A DNA stretch of 64,000 bases from Pyronema omphalodes. Its lineage: Eukaryota; Ascomycota; Pezizomycetes; Pezizales; Pyronemataceae. The stretch lies in assembly GCA_024516155.1 (NCBI GenBank), contig JAJJXM010000017.1, positions 434,001-498,000 of the forward strand. Reading direction: 5' to 3'. This document shows positions 47,801 through 60,412 of this stretch, piece after piece. Within the stretch, counting starts at the first letter, position 1. Every line of letters begins with the position of its first letter. The notes under the pieces are model-generated. The model was not told where the DNA came from, made no database searches, and saw only the letters and a list, made by a program, of their open reading frames with translations. Both the position numbers and the translations under genes were made by a program.

Positions 47801-48713
47801 CCACCGAGAACGGTATCGTCGATCAAGTAATGTTGACTACCAACGCCGACGGTCTCAAATTCGTCAAGGTCCGCATGAGAACCACCAAGATTCCCCAAAT
47901 CGGAGACAAGTTTGCCTCTCGTCACGGACAGAAAGGTACTATCGGTATCACCTACCGTTCCGAGGACATGCCTTTTACAGCCGAGGGAATTGTCCCCGAT
48001 CTCATCATCAACCCTCACGCCATTCCTTCCCGTATGACAATCGCACATTTAATTGAGTGTCAACTTAGTAAAGTTGCCTCGCTTCGTGGTTTCGAAGGAG
48101 ACGCCACACCATTCACTGATGTCACTGTCGACTCTGTCAGTAATCTTCTCAGACAGTCCGGTTACCAGTCTCGTGGTTTTGAAGTTATGTACAACGGTTA
48201 CACCGGAAGGAAATTGGTGGCTCAGGTCTTCTTGGGACCCACATACTACCAGCGTCTTCGTCACATGGTCGACGACAAGATTCACGCTCGTGCTCGTGGT
48301 CCTGTTCAGATCCTTACTCGTCAACCTGTTGAGGGTCGTGCAAGAGACGGAGGTTTGCGTTTCGGAGAGATGGAACGTGATTGTATGATTTCTCATGGTG
48401 CTTCTGCATTCTTGAAGGAGCGTCTATTTGAGGTTTCAGATGCCTTCAGAGTTCACATTTGTGATATCTGTGGTTTGATGACACCTATTGCGTATGTTTC
48501 CCTTGATTCCACTTTTATTGATAGCTTGTTTACTAACGGTATTATAGAAACCTCAAGAAGAACCAGTTCGAGTGCAGACCTTGCCACAACAAGACCAAGA
48601 TTTCTCAGATCCATCTTCCCTACGCGGCTAAGCTTCTCTTCCAGGAGTTGGCTGCTATGAACATTGCCGCAAGAATGTTCCACAAACGTTCTGGAGTTAC
48701 AATGAGAAGTTAG
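44871..48713 (+). CDS. RPB2: RNA polymerase II second-largest subunit RPB2
   Basis: Second-largest catalytic subunit of RNA polymerase II. Exons 44871-44916, 44973-47212, 47263-48491 and 48548-48713 give 1227 codons (1226 aa), matching the usual size near 1224. The first exon encodes only [15 protein letters not shown]. Landmarks include [16 protein letters not shown] (protrusion), [38 protein letters not shown] (a beta-subunit signature), [14 protein letters not shown] and [10 protein letters not shown] (active-site region). A C-terminal zinc site is formed by CDICG in exon 3 and CRPC in exon 4. The end is SGVTMRS, as in fungal RPB2. An acidic insert at about residues 118-140 ([13 protein letters not shown]) is typical of the variable lobe. 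Confidence 0.98.
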
Positions 48714-49695
48714 TCGCTTTACTAGCATTTTATACCAATGAAAAGGTTCTAGATTGGTGTGTATAAATTGTTGGGTAGAGGAATGATGATTTCGGTTTCA
48801 TGATTTTTTGTTTTTATAAATATGTTTTGGCGTTCTTTAAGGGCTTTTAAACTTTGTATTCTGCATTGGAGGATGGATTTGGTGGCACAAGACGAGAGAG
48901 GAATTATATCGACGTAGAAAATAATGATTGTGATTAGTGATGATTGTTACGAAAGTCAGAAGTACAGTTTTACTCTGTGATATCGGATCGGTGCGTATGT
49001 GATGAATGATATGATGAGGTGGACCGGTATAACTACTCCACATGAATTTTGTACTGCGGCAAGCAAAAGTCAGTAGGTGAACATAATTTATGAGAGATTA
49101 TGGAAAGTGTTTTGCTTATATTTTTTCGGTCTTATTGAGGACTTGGAAAACCCCTGCGGGTCGGGCTTTAAAATGACCTGTTTTCTCTAGTCCTTCCATA
49201 CAAGGTGGAACCCAACCATTGTCTATTTCAAAATACCAAGAGATAGATAGACATATCCAGTTTCTGAGGCTGATGAGTACGTAGGGAATATGGGCGATTA
49301 AATGGAGGTACGAGTGACAAGGCCGTAGTAATATTAGCGTTGGGAATAGCTGTGTCAACGTAGCAAGTAATCTACGTCATAATCAATTACAGTCTCACAT
49401 ACGAACTTCTTGTGAGAGTTACATGACATAAGAATGCCGCGCGGTATAAACCGCAACCTGAAATTATCTACTTGGTTGTCAAATGTGCAGGAATATACGT
49501 GTGCATGCTGGAAGATACCCAACTAGGAAGTCCCGATGTCGCGCGCGAGTCTCTCAATCCACACGTGATGAGGCGCGTTCGGCTACCCAGAATAGCGCCG
49601 CGTTGCCGCCAAGACAAACGAATTTGCCTTTTCTTTTCGTTGACCAGCGATGTCATAGCTCACCGAACCTCAGTCCACTCAATACAACTTCCACA
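48714..49695. other. Intergenic region, RPB2 to TOM6
   Basis: About 1 kb with the RPB2 3' UTR and the TOM6 upstream sequence. No gene or marked repeat is seen. Confidence 0.55.
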
Positions 49696-49992
49696 ATGGC
49701 CCCTCCCAAGAACCAAGTCGCTACTTCCCGCCGCCAGCCCCAGCAGGCAGGTTTCATTTCCTCCGCCTACAAGGAGCTCCGTTCCTCCGAGAACTCTGCG
49801 ATCGTCAAGAGCGTTGCTATCTTCGCGGTGAGTACTGCGATAACCAAAGTTCAGTTGAGCATTGGAGCTGATGGTATGAAATAGCTTGCGGTTACTTTCC
49901 TCCAGACCGGATTCGGAGAGTTCTTGGTCCCTGCGTAAGTTCTGCGCCAACGAGCGACGGTACGACAAGCCGCTGATGAGCATAGTTTTTAA
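49696..49992 (+). CDS. TOM6: TOM complex small subunit Tom6
   Basis: Small tail-anchored subunit of the mitochondrial outer-membrane import pore, which stabilises Tom40-Tom22 contacts. Three exons, 49696-49827, 49885-49934 and 49986-49992, give 63 codons (62 aa). The last exon is only 7 nt and completes Ala-Phe-stop. The N-terminus is basic and polar (MAPPKNQVATSRRQ), followed by the amphipathic FISSAYKELRSSENSAIVKS. A single membrane helix AIFALAVTFLQTGFGEFL ends three residues before the stop. This pattern and the ending VPAF match fungal Tom6 (about 60 aa). It is short and split, so simple ORF calling would miss it. Confidence 0.82.
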
Positions 49993-51504
49993 ATACCGAA
50001 TACCGAATGACGGATGGACGAACGGCGTAACAATGATTGTATAATATGGTAGAGATGGACTGGAGCTAGATGCATATATGGCACGGAAAATGGTGACGGC
50101 GTCTTGTTATGATTCGTTTGAAGTAGTACGAAATAATCACTACTCGGTTTATGCGTTAGACGATCATCTATACGGTCCCGGTGGTGCTTTATAATCACTC
50201 TCCCGCTTTCAAGCAATTTTTGTACCACTTATGAAGTCGTACTTCTATATTTCCCTGAGAACAGTCGGTCGCTACACTTCGGTCTCCGGATGCGGAATGA
50301 ACAAAGTTTGCCGGCCGAATACCTTTGCTCTCTTCTCCAATCTACACCATGATTGCCCTTAAAAGATCGATTAAGGTGACATCTTTTCTTTGTCGTGAAA
50401 TGCTTGGAGGTTTCATTTTATACAACTCTACGTGCCTGGCTAGTACCGCAGGAGTGAGCTTTGCCGTAATCCCCACCGGGCCGAAATAGTAAACCCGGAC
50501 ACCAATTTGCTATATACTCCCTTTGTCACAATGTATGTGAAAGATGTTGAATGAATTCTAATAAAACTTGTGTTATTGATACCTTATGATTTCTGCTGGG
50601 TGTATCCTCGTATACCTTCATGTACACCTCCGCGTGCAACAAGCCGTCGAGAATTAAAATCAGCCGTTGAACTATGAATGGCAGCCAAATTGGACATTAT
50701 CAGCCCGATATTAAGAAATATATCTACATCTCATGTCAACATGCGTAGAGTAAATCATCTTTACCAATGTCTCGACTACAGCCATGAAACTTTTTTCGCA
50801 TAAGGTGTGGCTGTACCTGTAGTGCGGATAGTTGTTTCTGGAAAGCTTAAATATGTAGGCCGGTAATACTATAAAGCCCATCCTGGGTACTCGGCAGCAT
50901 AAACCATAATTTTAGTCCAAATTAAAACATTGTGGCATAGACCTTCAGTTGCAAGCGTTGAATTCGCCGACTTCGCGATCTCCTCACATTGTCTCACTCG
51001 CGCTACCACTCGAGGCCGATCTTTGACCCCACAGTTAATGATTAAATGATAACAGTGGGCTGCTTGGACAATTTATTGTATTATGAGATGGTCCAGATAT
51101 ATTCAAAAGCACTCCTGAATTCAACGTTTTGGAATATTTGTCTGTTTCAAATTGCACTCATCAGGCCGATTCGGAAACCACTATAAATACCCCCCACGCT
51201 GCCCACGGTTCACTTGACACCCCGCACCAGCGCCAACATCCCTGTTCCACTCCCGCACCCAACCAAAGAGCCTCACGTGCGCGACACCCTGGTTTCCTAG
51301 ACAACACCAGAACCGAAAACACAACTACTACAACTACAACTACTACCACCACTTCGTATCCGCGACAGCTTTCACCACATCGCGAAGAACAACGGTCAAA
51401 AACACTTCTGACTCTCAGAGCACAACAACACCACAAAACAAAGACACGCTCTACAATATAGGAGTCAGAAACTATAGTTCTATCATAACTACAAGATCAC
51501 CAAA
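49993..51504. other. Intergenic region, TOM6 to E2 enzyme
   Basis: 1.5 kb without a supported gene. A CA-rich leader with ACTACAACTACA repeats at 51320-51355 lies just upstream of the E2 start and is probably its 5' UTR; the ORF there (51129-51461) looks non-coding. Confidence 0.55.
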
Positions 51505-52219
51505 ATGGAGAACGCAAAGCCAACCCACGTCGACGGCGCTGTCGGAAAGAGGTTCGTAATCTTCTAACCCTCTCCTCCACCTTCTTCTACTCCTATTCCT
51601 CGTCTTATCTATCTCCTATACAAAGTCCGAAGATTACTGACATAACCCAGACTTCAGACCGAGCTCATGCAGCTTATGATGTCCGCCACTGAAGGCATCA
51701 GCGCCTTCCCTCGCGACGGAAACCTACTCTCCTGGACTGCCACCATCAAGGGTCCAATCGATACACCATACGAAGGATTGACCTTCAAGCTCTCCCTTGA
51801 TTTCCCAAGCAACTACCCCATGTCTCCTCCGAGCATCATGTTTACTACCCCCATGTTTCATCCCAATATCGATATGGCCGGAAGAATCTGTCTCGATATC
51901 TTGAAGGATAGATGGAGCGCTGTTTTGAATGTCCAGAGCATCTTGGTTAGCTTGCAGAGTTTGCTTGCTGAGCCTAACAAGTAAGTATCTGATGGTCCAA
52001 AATTGAAACCCTAGAAGATTTTACCTTTAGACCCCCAGAGTTGGTTATTAGAGAAGAGGATGTTGGACCCTCGACGGTTATAACGATTGGAGCTATTGGA
52101 AGCTGACAAATAATAGCAAATCCCCACTCAATGGACAGGCCGCCGAGCTTTGGGACAAGGACCCCAAGGAGTACAAGCGCTTGTTGATGCTCCGTCACCG
52201 CGAGGCAGACGATATCTAA
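51505..52219 (+). CDS. UBE2C-type ubiquitin-conjugating enzyme (APC/C E2)
   Basis: E2 enzyme of the UBE2C/UbcP4/Ubc11 group that primes substrates for the anaphase-promoting complex. Exons 51505-51551, 51651-51980 and 52117-52219 give 160 codons (159 aa). After a short N-terminal extension, [15 protein letters not shown] and GISAFP match UBE2C closely. The HPN motif is at residues 86-88, and the catalytic cysteine is C96 in [14 protein letters not shown]. The end contains [11 protein letters not shown] and a short tail. The N-terminal extension ([12 protein letters not shown]) is shorter than the human one, which tunes APC/C use. Confidence 0.93.
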
Positions 52220-53630
52220 ATCCTCGCACCTGCATTATCCCGAGTTCTAGATTTACAGATCCCATCATGGTTTGATTGATGATACCCCATACGAGGAGTA
52301 GAGGCGTAAAATAAAAAAAGGAAAAAAAGAAAAATAGCGAAAATGATGGTAACGGTAAGAAGTTAAGAAGTCAAGAAGTCAGGAAGTTGAGCATAAAAAA
52401 ATTGAAGCCATGGGAAGAAACAGGCTTGTACGGAAGATTGTTGTGTGTTTTTTGTTTCTTTTTTTCTTTTCTTTTCACGGAATGGCGCTTTTTTTTTTTT
52501 CGTTTTTTCTTTTCTTCTGTTTTTTTTTTGTGTGTGTGTTTTTTGTGTCCTTCATGATACCGAACACCAGCATGCTTGCATTTGTTTATGGAGTAAATCG
52601 GTGTTATGATACAAATAAGGAAATCCAGCGCTATGATTTTTTTTTTCTTCTTCTTTTCTTTGGTTATCTTCTTTTATTTTTTTCCTCCCGGAAATCTTAG
52701 TCGACCTACATACTTGATTTTAACTTGGTGAAAATAACTCTTATGACACTACAGGATAGTATAGTACAGTACAATTTGTGATGCTGAATTTCATCTTGAC
52801 ATGCAATACAATGCGATGCGATTTTATCCCCATTTCCCTGTTTCCCTATTGTTTAACAAGAAAAAAACAGAAAATAAACAATGACAATAATCATAATAAC
52901 AAAACAAAGAAATAAAAAAAACACTCTTTTAAAAAAAAATCCCATTTTGTAAAAATTCAAAACCCCACATTTTTTAAGACCAATGAAAGTAAAAGAGGAA
53001 AAAAAATGAAACCAGCAAGGAAAGTCAGAAACAAGGGAAAAAAACGTGAAAAAAAAGAAAGAAAGAAAAAAAAGAAAAAGGGAAAGAAAACATTAACAAT
53101 AAAATTTCCAGTAAAAAAAAAAAACAGACACAAAGACAGAGACAGGTTTCAAGCCTGGTTATGAATGTAGCATAGCATGGGGGATGATTTTTCTTTCTTC
53201 AAAAACTAATTTTTTTGTTTTTCGTGTTTTGAAGAAAAGAATGAATAAAATGAGATGGAATGGAATGAAACAATAAAAGAATAAAACAGAAGAACAGGAT
53301 AGCAGAAAGGAAAGAATAGGACAGAAGAACAGAAGAACAAAAGAACAAAGTAATAGAAGAGGACAGAAAGAACACATATATACCATGTATAAATGTGCCA
53401 AAAAAAAAACAGCTATGCAAAACGCCTGTAACCCATTTCCCGCCACCAATATCCAAAGCCCAAAAGAAAGAAAGAAAGACAGAACGAAAGAGAAAAAAAA
53501 AAGACGGTTAGTTATACATTCAAATATTCATGAAGCCCATGATTTCCGATGTTAAAATTCCCAACATGACATGCCTTGTTGTTGATGTATGTATGGAAAA
53601 TCAATAGGTCTATTTGGGTTGACTGGTATT
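52220..53630. repeat. A/T-homopolymer-rich intergenic tract
   Basis: 1.4 kb between convergent genes. The plus strand is T-rich at 52440-52690 (runs with TTTTCTTTTC) and A-rich at 52860-53130 and 53270-53510 (AGAAAGAAAG and AAAAAAGAAA variants). No coding sequence is seen; the F/L- and K-rich ORFs here are compositional artefacts. Confidence 0.8.
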
Positions 53631-54596
53631 CTAGGCGGTGATTCCTTGTTGGACCACATTAACTGTTGGAGTTTGAAGTTCCTGTTGCTGTTGCTGTTGT
53701 TGCGGGGGGTTCAAAGCCACAGCAGAAGAAGCTGCAGAAGAAGAAGAAGAATTTGTAGTATCCACAACCGAAGTATTCATAGGTCCAGGACCAAAGCTAT
53801 CAATAACCATTTTCTCGCCAGGGTCAACAGTGGAAACATTAGCAGAGCCAGCATCTTCAGAAGCTGATTCTGTTCCTCCACGAGGCGCACTCCATACTGG
53901 AATTGCCCAGGTGACTCCGGTGAAACTTTTGAGAGTGAAGCCGGACTTTTGCCAGCGCTTGCATGGCTTTCCTGTGCGATCCAAAGCTCGTAGTTTGTCG
54001 TTGATTGCGCCGGTGTTGGCTTTGGGACCTAGCTTTAGTCCGTTGGGTCCTAGGAGTTGTGTTGGGTCACTGGAAAGGTACGCGTTAGTTAAGGGTTTAG
54101 TTTATGGGAAAGGGTTCGGTTCCCGCGTTTATGGATGCTGAAGAGGTGGGGATAGAGGGGTGCAGGAAAATATATGAAGGGTTACGGGAAATTGTGATAT
54201 AAGGATTGGGATATAAAGAATTAGGATATGAATTGGAACTTACAGCTTGGTCTTCTTGCGCCCGGGCTTTAGAGGTGGAGCTCCTGGTGCACGAACACGC
54301 TTCGTGCCTGGCTTAGGTCCTGGAACTCCTTTACGCTTCTCTCCAGCATTGGGCTGAGGAGATGTACCGCGAGGTGAAGATGCGGAGGGTGTCACCTCCC
54401 CCACGGGACTTGCTGGAAGTGTAGCAAGGAAGGTCGAGGGGACTTTGAGAACGACCATGAGACTCTGGCCGGGCTTGGGCTTGGGCTTTGGGCCCGGCTT
54501 CTTGCGTTGTCTTGCAGAGGGAGTGGCAGAGGGTGCAGGCATCGCGGCGGAGGTGGTGCTGGAGGGTGAAGATGGTGATGTTGGTAGAGTAGACAT
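53631..54596 (-). CDS. INO80 chromatin-remodelling complex subunit Ies4
   Basis: Homologue of Ies4, a fungal INO80 subunit phosphorylated in the checkpoint response in yeast. Exon 1 (54596-54244) and exon 2 (54069-53631) join to 264 codons (263 aa). Basic AT-hook-like GPKPK repeats appear (KKPGPKPKPKPGQ, GPKPGTKRVRAPG, PPLKPGRKKTKL). The characteristic core reads GPKANTGAINDKLRALDR, GKPCKRW and FTLKSFTGVTWAIPVW. The C-terminus is Ser/Ala-rich and has a polyglutamine run of seven or eight residues. The ATG at 54596 was chosen because the open frame upstream (to 54812) does not look coding. Confidence 0.85.
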
Positions 54597-57500
54597 ATTT
54601 GTGGTGGTGAGGGTGGGTTGAGTGTAGAAAATTTGTTTGTCCACTGGTCGGTCGCAAGTCCTTGTGGTGTGATCAGGTCTGCTTGTCTTATTGTGTCCGT
54701 CTAGTGGCAGCGGCCGCTGTCGGAAATCGGTTGAATGGTGTAATCCGAAGCGTTTTCCTGTGATGATGCTTTCTTCGTTGGCGTTGTTTGGTTTCGGCTG
54801 TGTTGTTTTCACGGAACAAGTAACAGACGGAAAGGGGAGGAAGAGTCTTCGGGTGACGATGCGTTGGGTGGTGGTGGCATTTTAATAATTTCGCTGTGAG
54901 AAAAAAAGGCTGGTACGTTGATTTGGTCCACCAAGGAGTAACGAGACGAGTTGGTTAAAGCCAAAATCGTTGCGTGCACGCTGCCCGCGCTGCTCGCTGC
55001 CTGCTGAAGGAGGGATGGGATGTGTAAGGGAGGTTTCGCTTGTCTTGTCTCAGCCGGGGGGGTACCGCACCAGCCAGGGACGCCGCCCGCCACACAAACG
55101 CTTTCACGGCAGCAGTGAGCACAGCAACAGCAACAGCAAGAGCAAGAGCAAGAGCGACACAAGCACAAGCACAAACAGCACAGAGAAAAGTTTTTTCGTT
55201 TGCAGATGATGATGAGAAAATTTATTAATTTCATTGGAGACTTTTTGGATAAATTTCATACAAAAAACACAATTCAAGTCTCATCATCTCTCTGTCAGAC
55301 GGTATGGTATATACATACGGGGCGAACAGACTCGCGGATTACATACTGTGTAATTGCACAGCAGCAGCACCACCAGCAGCAGCGGTTTTTGCATTTGCAT
55401 GAGTTCCGTTCGTTCGCGAGTTCATTCAAAGTTAGTGGCAAGCTGTTGATCGACAAAACCAATGCTAGAATCCGGAAGAATGGAAGGAGAGGACTTAATT
55501 ATGCTTCAGCTTGGTGCTTGAACGAAATTGAACATTTTTTTTTTCATCTCCACCGGGGCCATATTTATGTTGCTGCTAGGATATGGTGGGAGAGAAATCC
55601 CTTTCTTCGTCACTCGGACACTAACGGACAACGGCGTGACGGCAAAACCGACAACTCTACATACCCTTCATACCTTGACCCACTGTTGTCTTCGTTAACC
55701 AACAAACGCGAGCCCGAGACAGCCTGCTGCGGGCAGAAATAACAGGCAGCAGCGATATTTGGACTGTTGTTGCTGTTTTCTAACCGCCACGCACCGAACA
55801 GCACCATCATCATCGGGGGCTAACATGGCTATCTATGCTTTAAACTTCCGCAGCGTCTGGAATGTCTCCAGCTAGAACAGAATGACGTCTCTGGGTTGAA
55901 AACAACAAGGAAACCAGCAAGTAGAAAAACGGCAAAAAGACAAAAAGACAAAATATCACAACGGTTTTTTTTGCCTTGGGCCGAAAACAGATTCTGCTTC
56001 TCTCAAACCTCAACAGAGACATAATCGAATTGCGTTGCAGAACAGAAGAAACGGCTCCAGGGCTGTGCGAGTGCACCTTGTGTCATGCTTATGCGCACCG
56101 TTAGGAAAGGCGCGATTTTCTCAACATTTCGTGATGATGATGATGATGCCACGACTTGCTGCTGGCGTGGTTTAGGGAGCTTCATGTATTCTGCACCGAT
56201 GGTGGTGGTGCGTGCCAGGCTTGCGTGACCCTGTTGCACACAAAGACGGAAAAGGATGTCGAAACAACAAACCATCTGTCAACGGAACAGTTTCGATATC
56301 AGTGGCGAACTATTTTTCCCTCCCTTCCAGCATTGTTTATTTTGGGGATCATGAGCGGATATAGATCACTGCTGTGCAGAATTACCCCAGAAAATTAGGG
56401 ATGTCCCTCCGGTGCAACACACAAATACAGGCATCTTTTACCGCTTCTCCTATATTCGTGTCGCTCTGGGGCAGGCCAACTACACCACATACCCAGCCGA
56501 AAGCTGTTGCTGTTAGGTGCTGATACTGTGGCCTCAAAACTGCTGCCAGAAAGATGCTGAACAGCCATCCAGGACTCCCGAGACGATCACACTTCGAATC
56601 ATTGATGCTTACACACACAACTATCACACAACCAGCACAGCTTGCTGCGCAAGGCATATCCCCAGATTCTATGCATATGCAGAATTCAGACTGACGAAAC
56701 GCAGCGTAACCTGTGTCTGGTTGATCTCGATGGCCACACAAACGCACAAAATGGAGACTGTACTCCGATATTGAACTACACATTCCCATTAGGAGTTCGT
56801 TTCTTGGTCGAAGAGTGCCTAATAGATACAACTTCGCCTCAGTACGACATCGCTGTTTCAACCCCGCCAACCTCGGATGATAGTGTAATGAAGTACGGAG
56901 ATTTGATTGCTCACTAGAAGTATGGTTAAAGTCTATGGAATCTTTCAACTGCCGCCCTTTAGACCTGCATTTCTTCTATCACGTCTTAATATTCGGCTTA
57001 CCTGTGGTTGGCTATTATGGCCTACATTGCACATTCTGCATTCACGGACGGATCAAGTATATTGGGCATATGTCGGGAATGGCTAGAGTAGCTGCTCTAT
57101 CGCATTGCCGTGAACCGCAAGTTTCCAGGCACGGTAATGGATTTTTTTTTGGATTGGCTCGAGGTGAGGAGACGGCTGTGCTGGCTGAAAAAAAAAATGT
57201 GCAGCCCTATAGCCAGGGTTAATCAACAAGAACCTGTGGGGTTTTCGGAATATGGGATGCCTCTCTCTTTGTATTCATTTCAAGAATAAAAAAATTAAAG
57301 AAGATATGGAGAATCAAATTTCGTAGTACGTATCTCAGGTTTTCTTCAGCATAGAACAGCACTGACTAAGCCACGAAGATTAATTGAATTGAAAAATGAT
57401 TATCAGGATCAGCCCTCTTTGTTCTAGAAATTTCTCGTAGAATTAAGATCGCCTTTTCTGCCCTAAAAGCTTTATCTTAAAGATCACCTGCTTGTTGATA

Positions 57501-58406
57501 CCTAATGCTTTAAATTGAGAATGTGTGATTCAATTATACTCACTATTTTTCATGTACGAGGATAAATACAATAACATAATGACGTCTGAAGCTTCTGCTC
57601 CGGAACCCGTTTTCCATGACTATTCCTTTCAGAACATGTCAGAAACGCAAGGCTAGAAGAAACGAGGCAGATATCAAGTTGTAATACTTTCAATGACGCA
57701 CTCTACTTAGCTACAATCTTATCTTATCTATCCCACTCTACGCGATGTGCACGATCTTACCGCATGCAGGTCTCCAGCCACAGTTCACTTGACGCGTGAA
57801 GAACACCTGCCGGATTCAACCTAGCAGAGCGTCCCTTGCCGCCACAGTTTCCTCACCGTTGTAACAAAGCTCCAGCAGAAAGCACAAACATCTCTGCGCC
57901 GAACTGCATCAAATTTACGGATGAAGACATAATGCATGATATTAAGACCTGAGTTACACACCCGACAAAGTGCAAGATCCGGTGTCCTCCATCTTTCTCT
58001 GCTAGAAACATACAGTCTCGCCCATTTACCCATCCTTCCACCCCCGCACTGTCTCCCCTCCATCATCCACTTTCGCGTCCTGTTGTTTTGAACGTTTCCA
58101 TTACCACCACTCGACTACTAAACCCGTCGACCGGTTGGATCGTAGCCTTCTCCATCACCAACCAACTTCCTGGGCGACCCACACCGTCTACTTCGATACT
58201 TCTTGCTCCTGGCGCGCTACTATCAGCATTACCCGCATCGCCGACCCCACTATCAACGAGAGGCCGACTAACACCGTCGAACGGACGTGGAGCTTCAGAT
58301 CGCCACCCGCAAACAAGTCGTTTCCCGAGCTGTCCGGGTTCCAGTTCAGTAAGATTGCCATCGTATGACAACCTTGTTGGCCGCAGAATTTCTTGCCTTT
58401 ACCGAT
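54597..58406. other. Divergent intergenic region, Ies4 to RanBPM
   Basis: 3.8 kb with no gene I can support. It contains a CAAGAG/CACAAG compound repeat at 55120-55185, a GCAGCA run near 55360 and several orphan ORFs, the longest at 56382-56948 (minus, 188 codons). None shows a recognisable domain. The ORF at 58088-58477 overlaps the RanBPM leader in another frame. Confidence 0.5.
55120..55185 (+). repeat. CAACAG/CAAGAG/CACAAG compound hexamer repeat
   Basis: Short successive runs of AACAGC, AAGAGC and ACAAGC units, about 65 bases in all. Confidence 0.8.
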
Positions 58407-60412
58407 ATGTCATTCCGTCGACCCAGCATTACCGCCCAGAGCTCCTCATACGCAGCCGTTGCGTCAGGTCAAGCTAGAAGCTTACCTTTGAATCCACACC
58501 CAGCCGCCATGAATAGTCTACACCATGATCCTCAACCACAGAGACCCATTGTCCCAAGCTACCTTCTAGAATCAGCATACGCAGACACATTATTGAACGG
58601 TCGCACACCGACGAGCACGCCCAGTTCTTCACCCTTGGAGGGGAGGTCGCCTTACGGACGTGCCTCGCACAACTCCGACAACATCGAATCCCGTACTCGT
58701 CAACAGCTAAATCTTCTTCCCAGCCGATGGAGCGACACCGACAAGTCGGTAAATGCTGAGGTATTATGCCATGGTTCGGAAGTCAGACTCTTTGGTCAGT
58801 ATTGTCCAATTGCCGGTATATGTTTATTTGGGTGCGCAAAATATTGACGGATTATAGGACCGCCAAAGGTGGACGTACCAGCCGATCATGCCTCGGCTGT
58901 GCGCGCAAACAGATCCATACCCCCCTCGTGCGGAGTATTTTACTACGAAACTACAATTGTTGATGTTGGGAAGGAAGGGTAGGAGTTGCCATGAGCTACC
59001 TTGCAGCTCGCATGTGCTAATTCTATAGGTCAATCGCCGTTGGATTTTGTACCGAAAAAGCATCGCTGAATAAACTACCTGGGTGGGAGCAAGAGTCATG
59101 GGGATACCACAGCGACGACGGACTCGCATTTTGCTGCGGAGGAAAGCGAGCAAAGATTGGTTCGAAATTTCAAAAAGAAGACATCATTGGGTGTGGAATC
59201 AACTTCCGCGACGGTGCGATTTTTTATACTAGAAACGGAAATTTCCTCGGAGTTGCATGCTCCCATCAGACCAGCAAATTAAAGCAACCAATCTATCCGA
59301 TGGTTGGATTAAAGAAGACTGGCGAACACATCAGGGTGAATTTCGGCCAGCAAGGATTCTTTTTCGACATTGATACCTACATGAAAGTACGTAATATGGT
59401 AGTTTTGCGGCTTATATTCCTATTTTTTTTTAACATGTGCGTCACTCTAGGAACAAAAACAGAAAACCTACGAGGAATTTAATTCACAATCTATCACTCA
59501 GCTTTGTCCCCCTTTGGATGAAACAACCTTGATTCAGGCCCTCGTCTCTCAGTACCTATCTCACAACGGATATATCGACACGGCTAAGGCTTTTGCACAT
59601 GACGTGTCTAATGAATCAAGAATGTTAGGAAATCCCAACACCAACCCGGGGATCAAATCACTTGATCCAAAGGGGGATTCAGATGCAGTGACCAGACATA
59701 GTAACCATTCCTCCACACCTGTTTTCTATAGCAAAGCTCTAACTTCTCTAGAAATCCGCCGTGCAGTTCTCGATGGCGACATAGATCGTGCGATTGAACT
59801 GACCAACATCCACTATCCCACTGTTCTAAATGATGATTTACTACATTTCCGTTTAAAACGTCGGAAGTTGGTTGAGATGATTCGCGAGTGCGCAGACCAA
59901 GCCAACAACAATAAGTCCGGTGGGGATGGAATGATGGAAATCGACTCGTGGCCTGTAGAGCCCCCGGAAGATGTCAAGAATGCCCTCGACCAGGCCGTTG
60001 AATACGGCCAGCAGTTGAGGGAACAATTTAAGTCCGACAATAGACCTGAGATTAAGAGGCCTCTTGAGGAAGCTTTCTCCCTACTTGCGTACACGGACCC
60101 TAGAAATTCAGTCCTCGCCCATCTGTTGGATGATAAGGGCCGCATTAAGGATGGTGAGGTACTGAATTCGGCTATATTGGGTATGTTTTCCTTCTTACTT
60201 CCCTTTTTTAGTCCCCAAGATTTTCTTCTTGCATTACCTCTACATAGAGTATCGGGTTAAAGCTAACGGCGTCAATAGTATCTCTCGGTCTTTCCCCATT
60301 TGCCGCTCTCGAACGTGTGGTTAAGCATTCAAGTGTCATAGTGCAAGACTTATCCGCCAACGGAGGTCCAGGTGCATTCGTAAGTCTTAAAAACGACTTT
60401 TTTAAGGATTAA
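58407..60412 (+). CDS. RanBPM/Gid1-type SPRY-LisH-CTLH-CRA protein
   Basis: Scaffold of the GID/CTLH ubiquitin ligase, which in yeast degrades gluconeogenic enzymes. Exons 58407-58794, 58858-58978, 59029-59386, 59451-60180 and 60279-60412 sum to 577 codons (576 aa). The N-terminus is disordered. The SPRY domain covers about 130-290: VFYYETTIVD, SIAVGFCTEKASLNKLPGWE and WGYHSDDGLAFCCG. LisH is at about 314-340 (LIQALVSQYLSHNGYIDTAK) and CTLH at about 386-440 (LEIRRAVLDGDIDRAIEL). A CRA segment follows. The end is uncertain: the frame runs to a stop at 60410-60412, but a GTAAGT donor at 60380 with an acceptor near 60436 would give another C-terminus. An in-frame ATG at 58365 is an alternative start. 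Confidence 0.9.

Noticed and set aside
52410..53456. Phe/Leu-rich and membrane-like ORFs
   Set aside because: They arise from T- and A-homopolymer tracts between two convergent genes.
56382..56948. 188-codon minus ORF in the Ies4-RanBPM gap
   Set aside because: Cysteine-rich sequence without a recognisable domain, overlapped by equally open frames on the other strand. It could be an orphan gene, but I cannot support it.
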